NCBI GenBank assembly: GCA_937951675.1
Contig: CALFBI010000014.1
Coordinates: 22,601 to 86,600, forward strand
From: an uncultured Verrucomicrobiales bacterium
GTDB taxonomy: Bacteria; Verrucomicrobiota; Verrucomicrobiia; Verrucomicrobiales; Akkermansiaceae
Length of the DNA: 64,000 nt
Reading direction: 5' to 3'
Part shown: positions 34,687-43,201 of the stretch, piece after piece
Numbering within the stretch: position 1 is the first letter of the stretch
Layout: every line of letters begins with the position of its first letter
The notes under the pieces: generated by a model
The model's input: the letters and a program-made list of their open reading frames with translations, nothing else
What the model was told of the DNA's origin: nothing
Databases searched by the model: none
Made by a program: the position numbers and the translations under genes

Positions 34687-35673
34687 TTATTGATTCAACT
34701 TAAGAAGAGGCAGAAGGCCTTTCACCTCCTCATCAATAATATATTTATTTTTCGCACGAGGTAGAACCTCCTGCATTTTTTCATAATAAAGACGACTCCG
34801 AGTGACCTCTGGAGCCTTCAAATATTCGGTCAGAAGAGCTTGGAAGCGTTTAGCGTCACCTAGTGATTCATTCACGCGCTGTGTCGCCTTTCCTTCAGCT
34901 TCGGCGATACTCCGGTCAGCCTCCCCTCGTGCTCTTGGGACGGCCTTGTTATACTCCCCCTTCGCGTTATTAATCTTCTGCTCTCTCTCTTGCTGAGCCT
35001 TATTAACTTCATTGAAGGAAGCTTGCACCGGGGCAGGAGGGTTCACGTTAATCAGCTGAACTTGATCAATTTCAAAGCCTAGTTCGTAACGATCCGCAAG
35101 GGTTTGAAGCTTTTCTAATGCTTCCGACTCAATTGCTTGCCTCCCAATCGTCAAGACCTCATCAATGGTGCGATCCCCAACCACTTCCCGCATCACTGAT
35201 TCCGAAGAATCCCGCAGTGTGTCTTCCGGGTTACGAACCTTGAAGGTATAAGCTTCTGGATCAGTAATCCGATATTGAACAATCCATTCAACCAGGGCCG
35301 CATTCTTATCACCTGTAATCATCGATTTCTCGACTTCCTGTTCTTTTTTCCCCCAGCGATCATAACTACTTGAAAATTGATACTTATTGGTCGCGCCAGG
35401 AGTTCCAAAGCCAAACTCGAGCTTTTGTTGACGCTTCACGCGCACGCTGTATTTTCTATCAATTCCAAAGGGAAGTTTGAAATTAAGACCGGGATCAACC
35501 GTTTTGAGAACCTTACCGAATCGAAGCACAACGGCTTTTGAATCAGCAGGAACACTGTAAATGGAAGTCGCCAGAACAGAAGCAATCAAAATAAAGAGAG
35601 CAATCCCTCCTATTTTCTGTGGTTTAAAGACCCCTTCGATGAGTTCTTGAGGTGTAATAGTGCGGTGTGACAT
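34687..35673 (-). CDS. hflK: HflK, protease modulator (SPFH/stomatin family)
   Basis: HflK is the partner of HflC. The 328-residue protein has a membrane helix near residues 20-42 (IGGIALFILIASVLATSIYSV) and an SPFH domain (DSKAVVLRFGKVLKTVDPGLNFKLPF). A long charged coiled coil (NKAQQEREQKINNAKGEYNK) precedes the C-terminal region. The glycine-rich N-terminal extension of proteobacterial HflK is missing. ATG at 35673 is preferred over the GTG three codons earlier. Confidence 0.92.
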   Translation of the reverse strand: MSHRTITPQELIEGVFKPQKIGGIALFILIASVLATSIYSVPADSKAVVLRFGKVLKTVDPGLNFKLPFGIDRKYSVRVKRQQKLEFGFGTPGATNKYQFSSSYDRWGKKEQEVEKSMITGDKNAALVEWIVQYRITDPEAYTFKVRNPEDTLRDSSESVMREVVGDRTIDEVLTIGRQAIESEALEKLQTLADRYELGFEIDQVQLINVNPPAPVQASFNEVNKAQQEREQKINNAKGEYNKAVPRARGEADRSIAEAEGKATQRVNESLGDAKRFQALLTEYLKAPEVTRSRLYYEKMQEVLPRAKNKYIIDEEVKGLLPLLKLNQ

Positions 35674-35747
35674 CTGCTCCACTATTACTTGATCGATTTT
35701 CTTTTCAACGATAAATGAAACTGTCCTATTTTTAAACTTCTCATCAT

Positions 35748-36404
35748 ATGTCTACTCCTACCCAAAAGCGCCTTTTGATCTTGGAAATCATGGAGCCTTT
35801 AGAAGCCTGCCAACAATTCGATTGGGGTGAATATGGATCTTCTGCGTATGAAAGCTTAGTCGAATTCTCTCTTGAGCAAATGAAAGGGTTACAAGACTTT
35901 CATCTTCGTTTCCTTTACTCTGATGAAAAGGCCTTAGACGCGATTCGTTTTTGGATTTTACCGCTCATGGGGGATCAATATGAAATGAGTCAAACAGGCC
36001 TGTATTCCCTTAAAGACTGGGGAGGAGAACCTGTTTCTATTGAATTCACCTCTCAACCTCAAACCCCCGCTTTCCCTATAAAAGAGGAAGGCTTTGACTT
36101 CATTTGCCAAGGCTCACTCCTCTGCCCGATGCTTTCAGCTCGCGTCATTCATACCGCCTTAGCCAAGCAATCGCATGATTACATCACCGGGAAAAGCCCT
36201 CATGAGGGCCTCTATTTTGAGGCACTCAAAAAGCCTTACACAAAACAAAATCATTACGAACTCCCTGCCTTTGAAAGGATTGAATCGGCGGCCGATTTTC
36301 AAAAAGCGTTGTCTCAACCTTTTGGCCCCAGACTCAAAAAAATCCTGAAACGTCACCAGTCTCCGGCCCCTCTAGAACCAAAAATTCCAGAGAGGATGGA
36401 GTGA
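35748..36404 (+). CDS. Unknown protein with faint similarity to DUF2064 glycosyltransferases
   Basis: The 218-residue soluble protein has no signal or membrane segment. The segment CPMLSARVIHTALAKQSHDY followed by ITGKSPHEGLYFEAL recalls the GTDCPDLT...A-x-L...DVVLGPAEDGGYYL pattern of DUF2064 (TIGR04282-like) glycosyltransferases. The metal-binding aspartate and several glycines are changed, however. It could be a degenerate or inactive relative. The similarity is by eye only. It is divergent from hflK and convergent with purU. Confidence 0.6.
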   Translation: MSTPTQKRLLILEIMEPLEACQQFDWGEYGSSAYESLVEFSLEQMKGLQDFHLRFLYSDEKALDAIRFWILPLMGDQYEMSQTGLYSLKDWGGEPVSIEFTSQPQTPAFPIKEEGFDFICQGSLLCPMLSARVIHTALAKQSHDYITGKSPHEGLYFEALKKPYTKQNHYELPAFERIESAADFQKALSQPFGPRLKKILKRHQSPAPLEPKIPERME

Positions 36405-36447
36405 AACGATTCAGGAAATTTTTACAAAAAAGCCTCTCCTTTACAGA

Positions 36448-37305
36448 TCAATCTGGGAAAGTAATGGCACGGTTATCATCAATAATGGTGCGTTCATGGA
36501 CATGAAGTCGAATTCCACGAGCTAACGCGGTGCGCTCGCAATCACGGCCAAGACGAACTAAATCTTTCACACTATGGAAGTGTTGAATCCGAGAAACTTC
36601 TTGTTCAATAATAGGCCCTGCATCGAGATCTCCAGTGACATAATGACAGGTCGCTCCGATATATTTCACGCTGCGCTCATAAGCTTTGCGGTAAGGATTC
36701 GCCCCAATGAAAGCAGGTAAAAAACTGTGGTGAATATTGATCATACTCCCTCTATAAGCATCACAGAACCATTCAGGCATGATCTGCATAAAGCGCGCCA
36801 AAACAACAAGCTCAACGCCTTCCTCTTTAGTGATTTGGCTTATTTTCTTGAAGCCGGCTTCTTTTTTTTCACCGTCCATTTCAATGAAATGAAAAGGAAT
36901 CCCCGCTTTTTCCGCAATCTCTTGGCAGTCAGTGCGGTTACCTATAATCGAAGTGATTTCAATCGGCATTTCGCCTAATTGAGTTCTCCACAATAAATCA
37001 TTAAGGCAGTGGTCGGTCTTCGTCACCAAAATCGCCGTCTTCATCAAGTAAGGAAGTTTGCGGAAAGTGTAATCAGCCTTGAGTGATTTGCCTAAAGCTT
37101 CAAAACCATTTACAAAAGTATCAAGATCAACCTCAAGATTTTCGGCATCAATTTCTACTCGGGCAAAGAAGCGCTCCTTCTCTCGATCTGTGAATTGATT
37201 AAACTCGACCAAGTTCCCATTATGATCCGAAATATAACCCGCAATTTTTGCGACTACTCCGGGCTGATCTGGGCAACTGATTTTAAGAATGAGTCCGTTT
37301 TTCAT
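36448..37305 (-). CDS. purU: Formyltetrahydrofolate deformylase
   Basis: PurU hydrolyses 10-formyl-THF to formate and THF, balancing one-carbon pools and supplying formate for purine synthesis. The 285-residue protein has an N-terminal ACT domain (about 1-85; LKISCPDQPGVVAKIAGYI) and a formyltransferase domain. Catalytic-type motifs are MINIHHSFLPAFIGANPY and GATCHYVTGDLDAGPIIEQ, with the conserved Asn, His and Asp. Length and layout match PurU exactly. Confidence 0.95.
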   Translation of the reverse strand: MKNGLILKISCPDQPGVVAKIAGYISDHNGNLVEFNQFTDREKERFFARVEIDAENLEVDLDTFVNGFEALGKSLKADYTFRKLPYLMKTAILVTKTDHCLNDLLWRTQLGEMPIEITSIIGNRTDCQEIAEKAGIPFHFIEMDGEKKEAGFKKISQITKEEGVELVVLARFMQIMPEWFCDAYRGSMINIHHSFLPAFIGANPYRKAYERSVKYIGATCHYVTGDLDAGPIIEQEVSRIQHFHSVKDLVRLGRDCERTALARGIRLHVHERTIIDDNRAITFPD

Positions 37306-37342
37306 AGTTACTTTTTTATCTATAATAATTAATTTTAATAAT

Positions 37343-38236
37343 TCAAACCTTAATTTCTTTTGCTACTTTTGTCCCTATTCGCAAAAATCGTTTCACTAAA
37401 GGCTTCATTTCTCCTTGATAAACCCCCGCAATGATTAACTTCGGAAACCGGCTCAAAGGCAAGCTTCGTAATCCTTCAGGAAGAGTCATCCCTGGAACGA
37501 TAACACTGACCCCAACTCCAAAGCCTCGAAGAACATATTCTTCAACCACTTCTAGAGAAGAAGTCTCAAAGTCTGGCTGCCACTGTAGCCCCTGAGTCAA
37601 AAGCCCTTCTTCGAACAAATCTCGAATGACCTCTGATTGCTTGAGTGTGATCAAGGCATTCGAACCTAACTTTCCGGATTCCTTTTTCAATAAGTCCCAA
37701 ATTTGAGAATCTCTCTGAGCAGGGTGGTTCTCAGGCACCAAAAAACACAGCGAAAGCTTCATCAGAGGAGCTATTTCACTAGAAGAAGCCTCGTAGGGGT
37801 GAACGGGGCCCACAAAGACATCAATCTCTCCCCGCTTCAGCTGCACCGGAACTTCCTGAAGGGGAACATCTTTGACCTGTAATTTGAGTCCGGGAACTTC
37901 TTCCTGCAATCTCAATAAGACCTCTGGCATATGCATGCGAGCGACCGTTGCTGAAGCCCCTAAGACTAAAGTCACTGAATCTCCTCCCCGTAGCGAGGCT
38001 TCAACCTCATCTAGCTTTGAAAAAAAAGGGTAGGCAAAATCATACAGCTTTTCTCCTTCTCTCGTAAGCTCGAAGGGACGACGATGAAAAAGAGAAACCC
38101 CTAAATCTTTCTCCAGCTGCAAAACCTGGGAACTCACCGCAGGCTGCTGAATTTGGTAAGGCATTTTTTTCACCGCAGCACTAATCCCCTCATACTTTGC
38201 AACGTAATAAAAAAGTTCGAGGTGGTGAATATTCAT
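37343..38236 (-). CDS. LysR-family transcriptional regulator
   Basis: The 297-residue regulator has an N-terminal winged helix-turn-helix (residues about 3-62; LELFYYVAKYEGISAAVKKM, QPAVSSQVLQLEKDLGVSLF). A LysR effector-binding domain follows (about 88-290). It lies immediately upstream of purU on the same strand and is divergent from dtd with 85 bp between them. Its target and inducer are unknown; purU or dtd are candidates by position only. Confidence 0.9.
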   Translation of the reverse strand: MNIHHLELFYYVAKYEGISAAVKKMPYQIQQPAVSSQVLQLEKDLGVSLFHRRPFELTREGEKLYDFAYPFFSKLDEVEASLRGGDSVTLVLGASATVARMHMPEVLLRLQEEVPGLKLQVKDVPLQEVPVQLKRGEIDVFVGPVHPYEASSSEIAPLMKLSLCFLVPENHPAQRDSQIWDLLKKESGKLGSNALITLKQSEVIRDLFEEGLLTQGLQWQPDFETSSLEVVEEYVLRGFGVGVSVIVPGMTLPEGLRSLPLSRFPKLIIAGVYQGEMKPLVKRFLRIGTKVAKEIKV

Positions 38237-38321
38237 CTTTAGGAATGTTTAAAGAAAGAGCACGGCCTCCTTCAATCATTTTTTAGATGCTTCGAATGGA
38301 GAACTTCTTCAACATACCGAT

Positions 38322-38774
38322 ATGAGAGCTGTCATCCAAAGAGTGAAGCGAGCTGAAGTCCAAGTGGCTCATACCGTCACGGGAAAAATCGGGCCTGGCG
38401 TTCTCATTCTGCTCGCTCTCGCCCCCGAAGACACCGAAAAAGAGATTCATTGGCTCGCATCCAAAATTATGAAATTGCGACTCTTTGATGATGAACAAGG
38501 ACGCATGAACCTTAATGCAGAGCAGGCTGATGCAGACTTTCTAGTCGTCAGTCAATTTACGCTCTACGCAAGCACCCGCAAAGGAAATCGCCCCTCCTTT
38601 TCTCGCTCTGCATCCCCCGAAGTAGCTCAGCCTCTCTATCTTCATTTTATCCAAACCCTTCAATCTTTAGCAAAAAAAGACATTCATACCGGAGACTTCG
38701 GAAAACATATGGAAATAAGCCTCGTCAATGACGGGCCCGTCACGATCATGCTCGACAGCAAACTTTTAGAATGA
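38322..38774 (+). CDS. dtd: D-aminoacyl-tRNA deacylase
   Basis: Dtd removes D-amino acids (and glycine from tRNA-Ala) from mischarged tRNA. The 150-residue protein carries both family signatures: SQFTLYASTRKGNRPSF (SQFT at 77-80) and the cross-subunit NDGPVT motif (136-141). The length is typical. It is followed 30 bp later by the L,D-transpeptidase gene. Confidence 0.95.
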   Translation: MRAVIQRVKRAEVQVAHTVTGKIGPGVLILLALAPEDTEKEIHWLASKIMKLRLFDDEQGRMNLNAEQADADFLVVSQFTLYASTRKGNRPSFSRSASPEVAQPLYLHFIQTLQSLAKKDIHTGDFGKHMEISLVNDGPVTIMLDSKLLE

Positions 38775-38804
38775 TTTCTTTTTTGAAAATCCCTTCATTT
38801 CATT

Positions 38805-39434
38805 ATGACAACATTCCCAGTTCCCTCTAAGATCGCTCTTCTCTTATTTTCTCTTGCGGTAAGCTTCGGCCTGGTCGCTTGTGTGCCGGTCTCCTCATCT
38901 CAAGGAGGAAAGCCCACGAGCCGCTATATGGCAGACTTAGGCACCACTCCTCAAAATTCCTCCTTAAATCCTCTCACAAGCTCCGCATTTTGGGATGGCG
39001 ATGGGATTTCTGGCACACCCAGCATCAGAATCAACCTTGCCGAGCAAAAAGCTTATTTTTACAAAGGAGACCAAATCGTAGGAATGTCTCCCATCTCTTC
39101 AGGAATTGCGACTCGCCGAACTCCTAAAGGGAAATTCCGTATTACGCAAAAGAACAAAAACCATTTCTCTTCTCTTTACGGTGTCATTAAAGACAACGCG
39201 ACGGGGAAGGTCATCAATGACGACGCTGATACCAGAAAACATCGCGCTAAAGCGGGGCAAACGTTCCATCGTGCTCCGATGCCTTACTTTATGCGATTCA
39301 ATGGTGGAATTGGGATGCACACTGGACACCTTCCAGGATACGCCGCTTCTCATGGATGCATCAGACTTCCTGACCACATGGCTAAAACTTTCTTCGAAAA
39401 CGCCAAGGTCGGCACCCCTGTCATTGTCGAATAA
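38805..39434 (+). CDS. L,D-transpeptidase lipoprotein (YkuD domain)
   Basis: The enzyme cross-links peptidoglycan or attaches proteins to it in the periplasm. The 209-residue protein has a lipoprotein signal peptide with lipobox LVAC (Cys26) and a YkuD domain (about 72-209). The domain starts PSIRINLAEQKAYFYKG and holds the active site HTGHLPGYAASHGCIRL (His172, His183, catalytic Cys185). A lipobox suggests outer- or inner-membrane anchoring. Confidence 0.9.
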   Translation: MTTFPVPSKIALLLFSLAVSFGLVACVPVSSSQGGKPTSRYMADLGTTPQNSSLNPLTSSAFWDGDGISGTPSIRINLAEQKAYFYKGDQIVGMSPISSGIATRRTPKGKFRITQKNKNHFSSLYGVIKDNATGKVINDDADTRKHRAKAGQTFHRAPMPYFMRFNGGIGMHTGHLPGYAASHGCIRLPDHMAKTFFENAKVGTPVIVE

Positions 39435-39698
39435 AGCGAGGTCTCGGCGCGAAAAAAAGCCATCGCAAAATCGCTTTCGTCTTTGAAGCACCTTTTTATT
39501 CATCAGGTCATCGGGGCGGACTCCTCTGGATGCCTCGAATCACTTCCTTTCGTGACTCACCCCCCATTCCGCTGATTGAAACCCTCCAAAAGCTCGTGAA
39601 AAATCTTTCCGCGAGCTTCACCGAAAGTGATGAAAGTCGCCCCTCCTCATCCATTTTCTCTTGAAGCATTTCCTCTCATCTGACAGTGATAAAGAACT
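39435..39698. other. 264-bp gap between the transpeptidase and DUF2853 genes
   Basis: No convincing gene, RNA or promoter is visible. A 44-codon open frame (ATG at 39530, stop before 39665) has no recognisable family and no clear initiation signal. The gap presumably holds the promoter of the DUF2853 gene. Confidence 0.4.
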
Positions 39699-40040
39699 AT
39701 GAGTAAATTCGACGACGCTATTGAAGCATGTAAAAAACAAATGGAAGCTCAATCCATTTCCTGTGATGAAACCCTCCTTCACGCGATCGCTAAAGGTCTT
39801 GGGCCCTCTATCTACAATAAAGATGCTAACCTTGTGGCAGCCTCTGACGCAGGAGAGATGAAAACGATCAAAGAAAAATTTATTGCCGGAAAATTAGGTG
39901 TTTCTGACGAAGGAAAGCAAGATGAAGCCATTCAATACGCGGTCGACGCGATTGGGAAATCAAACCGCTCTAAACTACGCCCCGTCTTTTATTACCTTAT
40001 TGTGAAAAAGCTCGGTAAGAGTTCCGTTTACTCGGCATAA
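39699..40040 (+). CDS. DUF2853-family protein
   Basis: The 113-residue soluble helical protein matches the DUF2853 pattern: an N-terminal helix, then LGPSIYNKDANLVAASDAGE, then a K-x-K-F-x-A-G-K-L-G-V turn and the C-terminal KLRPVFYYLIVKKLGK. The function is unknown. It stands alone, with its own terminator downstream and a 264-bp gap upstream. Confidence 0.82.
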   Translation: MSKFDDAIEACKKQMEAQSISCDETLLHAIAKGLGPSIYNKDANLVAASDAGEMKTIKEKFIAGKLGVSDEGKQDEAIQYAVDAIGKSNRSKLRPVFYYLIVKKLGKSSVYSA

Positions 40041-40054
40041 TTTTTACCGTTCTA

Positions 40055-40095
40055 AAAAAAGTCATTGTGAATTTTTACCCCGCAATGGCTTTTTT
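40055..40095 (+). terminator. Intrinsic terminator after the DUF2853 gene
   Basis: AAAAAAGTCATTGTG pairs with CGCAATGGCTTTTTT (G-U pairs allowed) around an 11-base loop, and the right arm ends in a T run. The A-rich left arm would also allow some termination on the minus strand after trpG. Confidence 0.8.
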
Positions 40096-40133
40096 CTTTT
40101 CTCACACGACTTCTAAAAAGCCTTTAAGTGGCC

Positions 40134-40703
40134 TTACGAAGAGTAATTTAAAAAAGTTTGCAGCATCGCTTTCCCATGCTCCGTAAGAATGGACTCCGGA
40201 TGGAACTGCACTCCATGCACTTCATATTCTCGATGCTTGAGACCCATGATATGACCATCTTCCGTGCGCGCGGTGATTTCTAAGCACTCTGGCAAGCTCT
40301 CTTCCTCGACTGTTAGTGAATGGTAACGTGTAGCTTGGAATGGGGACGGCAAACCCGCAAAGACACTTTGGCCCTGATGATGAACTTGTGAGGTCTTGCC
40401 ATGCATAAGCACTGAAGCTCGCACCACCTTCCCGCCAAAAACTTGACCAATCGATTGATGCCCCAGACAAACCCCTAAAATAGGAATCGTCGGAGCAAAG
40501 GCCTCAATCACATCACAACTCACTCCAGCCTCATTAGGGCTACAAGGCCCAGGAGAAACACAAAGGTGGCTAGGCGCAAGTTTCCGAACATCTTCCACTG
40601 TGACCGCGTCATTACGGACGACTTTCATCTCCGCACCAAGCTCCCCAAAATACTGCACCAAATTATAGGTGAAGGAGTCGTAATTATCTATAACTAGAAG
40701 CAT
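40134..40703 (-). CDS. trpG: Anthranilate synthase component II (glutamine amidotransferase)
   Basis: TrpG supplies ammonia from glutamine to TrpE for anthranilate synthesis. The 189-residue class I amidotransferase starts [17 protein letters not shown] and has nucleophile Cys79 ([11 protein letters not shown]), His168 and Glu170 (GVQFHPESI). It lies 5 bp after trpE. In organisms with only one such gene it also serves p-aminobenzoate synthesis (PabA); I cannot tell from this window. Confidence 0.93.
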   Translation of the reverse strand: MLLVIDNYDSFTYNLVQYFGELGAEMKVVRNDAVTVEDVRKLAPSHLCVSPGPCSPNEAGVSCDVIEAFAPTIPILGVCLGHQSIGQVFGGKVVRASVLMHGKTSQVHHQGQSVFAGLPSPFQATRYHSLTVEEESLPECLEITARTEDGHIMGLKHREYEVHGVQFHPESILTEHGKAMLQTFLNYSS

Positions 40704-40708
40704 TGTAA

Positions 40709-42205
40709 TTAAATTGTTTTAGCAAGCTCGATCGCACGCAACATTCCCATCGCCTTATTGACCGTCTCTTCATATTCATACGTAGGATGACTATCCGCCA
40801 CGACTCCAGCCCCCGCCTGAACATAAGCTTTCCCCTCTTTAAGCAAACAAGTTCGTAGCGCAATACAGGAATCATGCGCCCCATCCCAACCAAAATAACC
40901 TACTGCGCCGGCATAAGCACAACGTTTGCTTTGCTCCATCTCATTAATAATCTGCATCGCGCGGATCTTGGGAGCTCCACTCACAGTCCCCGCAGGGAAA
41001 GTGGCACGAAGAACATCATAGCTGCTATAATCACCAGAAAGCTTTCCTGAAACATTCGAGACGATATGCATCACGTGGCTATATTTTTCGACAATTTTCA
41101 AATCGTCCACTACCACGGTGCCGTGTTCGGCAATCCGACCCACATCATTTCGAGCTAAATCCACGAGCATCAAGTGCTCCGCGCATTCTTTCTCATCCGC
41201 TAATAAATCCTCGGCCAGGGCCTCATCCTCCTCAGGGGTTGCGCCCCTCCAACGGGTTCCTGCAATCGGCCTAATCTCAATTTTTTGATCAATCGCCCGC
41301 ACATGAACTTCAGGAGAGCTCCCAACAAGAGAGAAGTCCTCTAGCTCCAAAATAAACATATAAGGAGAAGGATTTACATGGCGTAAAGCGCGATAAAGAT
41401 CGATCGAGGTCCCCTCAAAATCTGTCTCGAAGCGCTGGGAAGGAACGACCTGAAAGACGTCTCCTGCTGTAATATATTCCTTCGCCTTAAGCACCATATT
41501 CTCATACTGCTCCTGCGTGGTATTACTCTCAGCCTTCGGCTCCGGAATCGAAACAAACCCGTTAAGAGGCGTCACATGAAGAGGTTGGTCGAGTTGACTA
41601 ACCATCTCAAGAACTCGGTTAACAGCTTCCTGGTAACTCTGCTCGAGATCTCCTCCTTCAGGAAGGATCGCATTAGCAATCACATGAATCCGACGAAGGC
41701 GGTGATCAAAAATCAGCAACGATTCAGATAGAATAAAGACGGATTCAGGAAGCCCTAACTCATCTTTAGGAGGCGCCGGAATCGTTGGTTCAAAAAGGCG
41801 CACCGCATCATACCCGAGATAACCTACCGCCCCTCCATAAAAGGGAGGAAGCGTTCCATGTTTCACAGGACGATACGATTCCATCAACGTCTCCAATTCT
41901 TCCAAGACTTCTCCCTCATACGTCCTCGTCCCCTGATCGTCCGAAACCGTAATTTCTCGCCCTTCGGCTTTAAAAGTCCATTTCGGATCGCTCCCTAGAA
42001 TAGACCACCTCCCACTCGCATCAGTGCTTTCTGCGCTTTCAAATAAAAAGGCGTAACGCCCATCGCTTATTTTCTGAAACGCAGACAGAGGCGTTTCGAA
42101 ATCAGCAGCTAACTGTGCATAGACCGGGATCACGTTTCCTTGAGTCGCAAGGGAACAAAAATCTTCGTAACTCGGCTGCACGGGGATGTGATTGGAATCC
42201 GACAT
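40709..42205 (-). CDS. trpE: Anthranilate synthase component I
   Basis: TrpE converts chorismate to anthranilate, the first step to tryptophan. The 498-residue protein starts [17 protein letters not shown] and has the chorismate-binding core: [35 protein letters not shown], the [10 protein letters not shown] helix and the [16 protein letters not shown] loop. TrpE-type serine feedback-site residues are likely in the N-terminal region but I did not verify them. The frame is open 74 codons upstream, over non-conserved sequence. No tryptophan leader peptide or attenuator is visible. Confidence 0.94.
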   Translation of the reverse strand: MSDSNHIPVQPSYEDFCSLATQGNVIPVYAQLAADFETPLSAFQKISDGRYAFLFESAESTDASGRWSILGSDPKWTFKAEGREITVSDDQGTRTYEGEVLEELETLMESYRPVKHGTLPPFYGGAVGYLGYDAVRLFEPTIPAPPKDELGLPESVFILSESLLIFDHRLRRIHVIANAILPEGGDLEQSYQEAVNRVLEMVSQLDQPLHVTPLNGFVSIPEPKAESNTTQEQYENMVLKAKEYITAGDVFQVVPSQRFETDFEGTSIDLYRALRHVNPSPYMFILELEDFSLVGSSPEVHVRAIDQKIEIRPIAGTRWRGATPEEDEALAEDLLADEKECAEHLMLVDLARNDVGRIAEHGTVVVDDLKIVEKYSHVMHIVSNVSGKLSGDYSSYDVLRATFPAGTVSGAPKIRAMQIINEMEQSKRCAYAGAVGYFGWDGAHDSCIALRTCLLKEGKAYVQAGAGVVADSHPTYEYEETVNKAMGMLRAIELAKTI

Positions 42206-42275
42206 AAAATCGATAAGAGGTCTTTGATTAACCAAGAATAAGGCAAAGAAGCAACCGCCAATCTGCCTGAGCCCC

Positions 42276-43094
42276 CTAGAATAAAAATTGAGCCTGACCG
42301 AGATCTTGCACTGACTCGACCGCGGAAGGCCGGATAGAAACCCAAGGAGTAGGACTCCCTTGCTCCGCAATAACAACTTCAAGACCTCGTTGCATTGAAG
42401 CCGCAAGCTCTTCGTAGATTCGATCATGATGATTACAATCGCTGCTTAAATGTCCAATGATTACCTTTTCTAAACCTGACTCTTGTAAATAAGAAATGAG
42501 CTGCGCGCATTGCCCATTCGAAAGATGACCATGCTTGGAGGAGATTCTCTGCTTAATCGACCAAGGCCGTTTCATGTCTTGCTCAAGAAGAAGAGGATCA
42601 TAATTTGCCTCGATGAATAATATTTGAGTCCCCTCCAATGCCTTCTCCAAAACCGGAGTAATGTAGCCTAGATCAGTCACCACTCCTACCTGTCCATGCT
42701 CTGTCTTGAAAATGAATGAGACGGGGTCAACCGCATCATGGGGAACTGAAACCGATTCAACCTCCCATTCCTCGAATCCAAACCGATGACCACTTTCAAA
42801 TAAAACCCATCGTTCGTCTCCTTGAAACCTTTCCGCCACGACCTCTTTCGTCATCGCATTCGCATAAATCGGGATCGCAAGCTTTCGCATTAAAACTCGA
42901 AGCCCTCCGCAGTGGTCTTGATGCTCATGTGTCAGAAAAACAGCGTCCAAATCTGAAAGCGCTAACCCGAGAAGCTTCATTCTTAGCTCGATCTGTTTCG
43001 CGGAGAGCCCTGCATCAATGAGCACACATCTGCTTGGCGATTTTAATACCACCGCATTCCCTTTACTTCCACTTCCTAAAACCGCCAGCTCCAT
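42276..43094 (-). CDS. YycJ/WalJ-like metallo-beta-lactamase-fold hydrolase
   Basis: The 272-residue MBL-fold protein begins LAVLGSGSKGNAVVLKS and has the metal motif THEHQDHCGG, a VVTDLGY aspartate and the C-terminal VIIGHLSSDCN histidine. This matches the YycJ/WalJ group, exonuclease-like enzymes linked in Firmicutes to the WalRK genes, though here the context is different. ATG at 43094 gives the usual family N-terminus; a TTG five codons earlier is possible. Confidence 0.85.
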   Translation of the reverse strand: MELAVLGSGSKGNAVVLKSPSRCVLIDAGLSAKQIELRMKLLGLALSDLDAVFLTHEHQDHCGGLRVLMRKLAIPIYANAMTKEVVAERFQGDERWVLFESGHRFGFEEWEVESVSVPHDAVDPVSFIFKTEHGQVGVVTDLGYITPVLEKALEGTQILFIEANYDPLLLEQDMKRPWSIKQRISSKHGHLSNGQCAQLISYLQESGLEKVIIGHLSSDCNHHDRIYEELAASMQRGLEVVIAEQGSPTPWVSIRPSAVESVQDLGQAQFLF

Positions 43095-43201
43095 GTGATT
43101 CTTGCCCAAGAGTAGCCCGAATTAATCCTCTAACCCGAGCCTAAAGTCTACGACCACTCTTTTTTCTTCTCGCAAGGAGAGTCTTCCTTCATCTTGAAGC
43201 C

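Noticed and set aside
39530..39664. 44-codon open frame in the gap before the DUF2853 gene
   Set aside because: No recognisable family, no initiation signal and biased low-complexity C-terminus; not supported as a gene.
42206..42275. Tryptophan attenuator or leader peptide before trpE
   Set aside because: No Trp-codon cluster or competing hairpins could be seen in the short gap.
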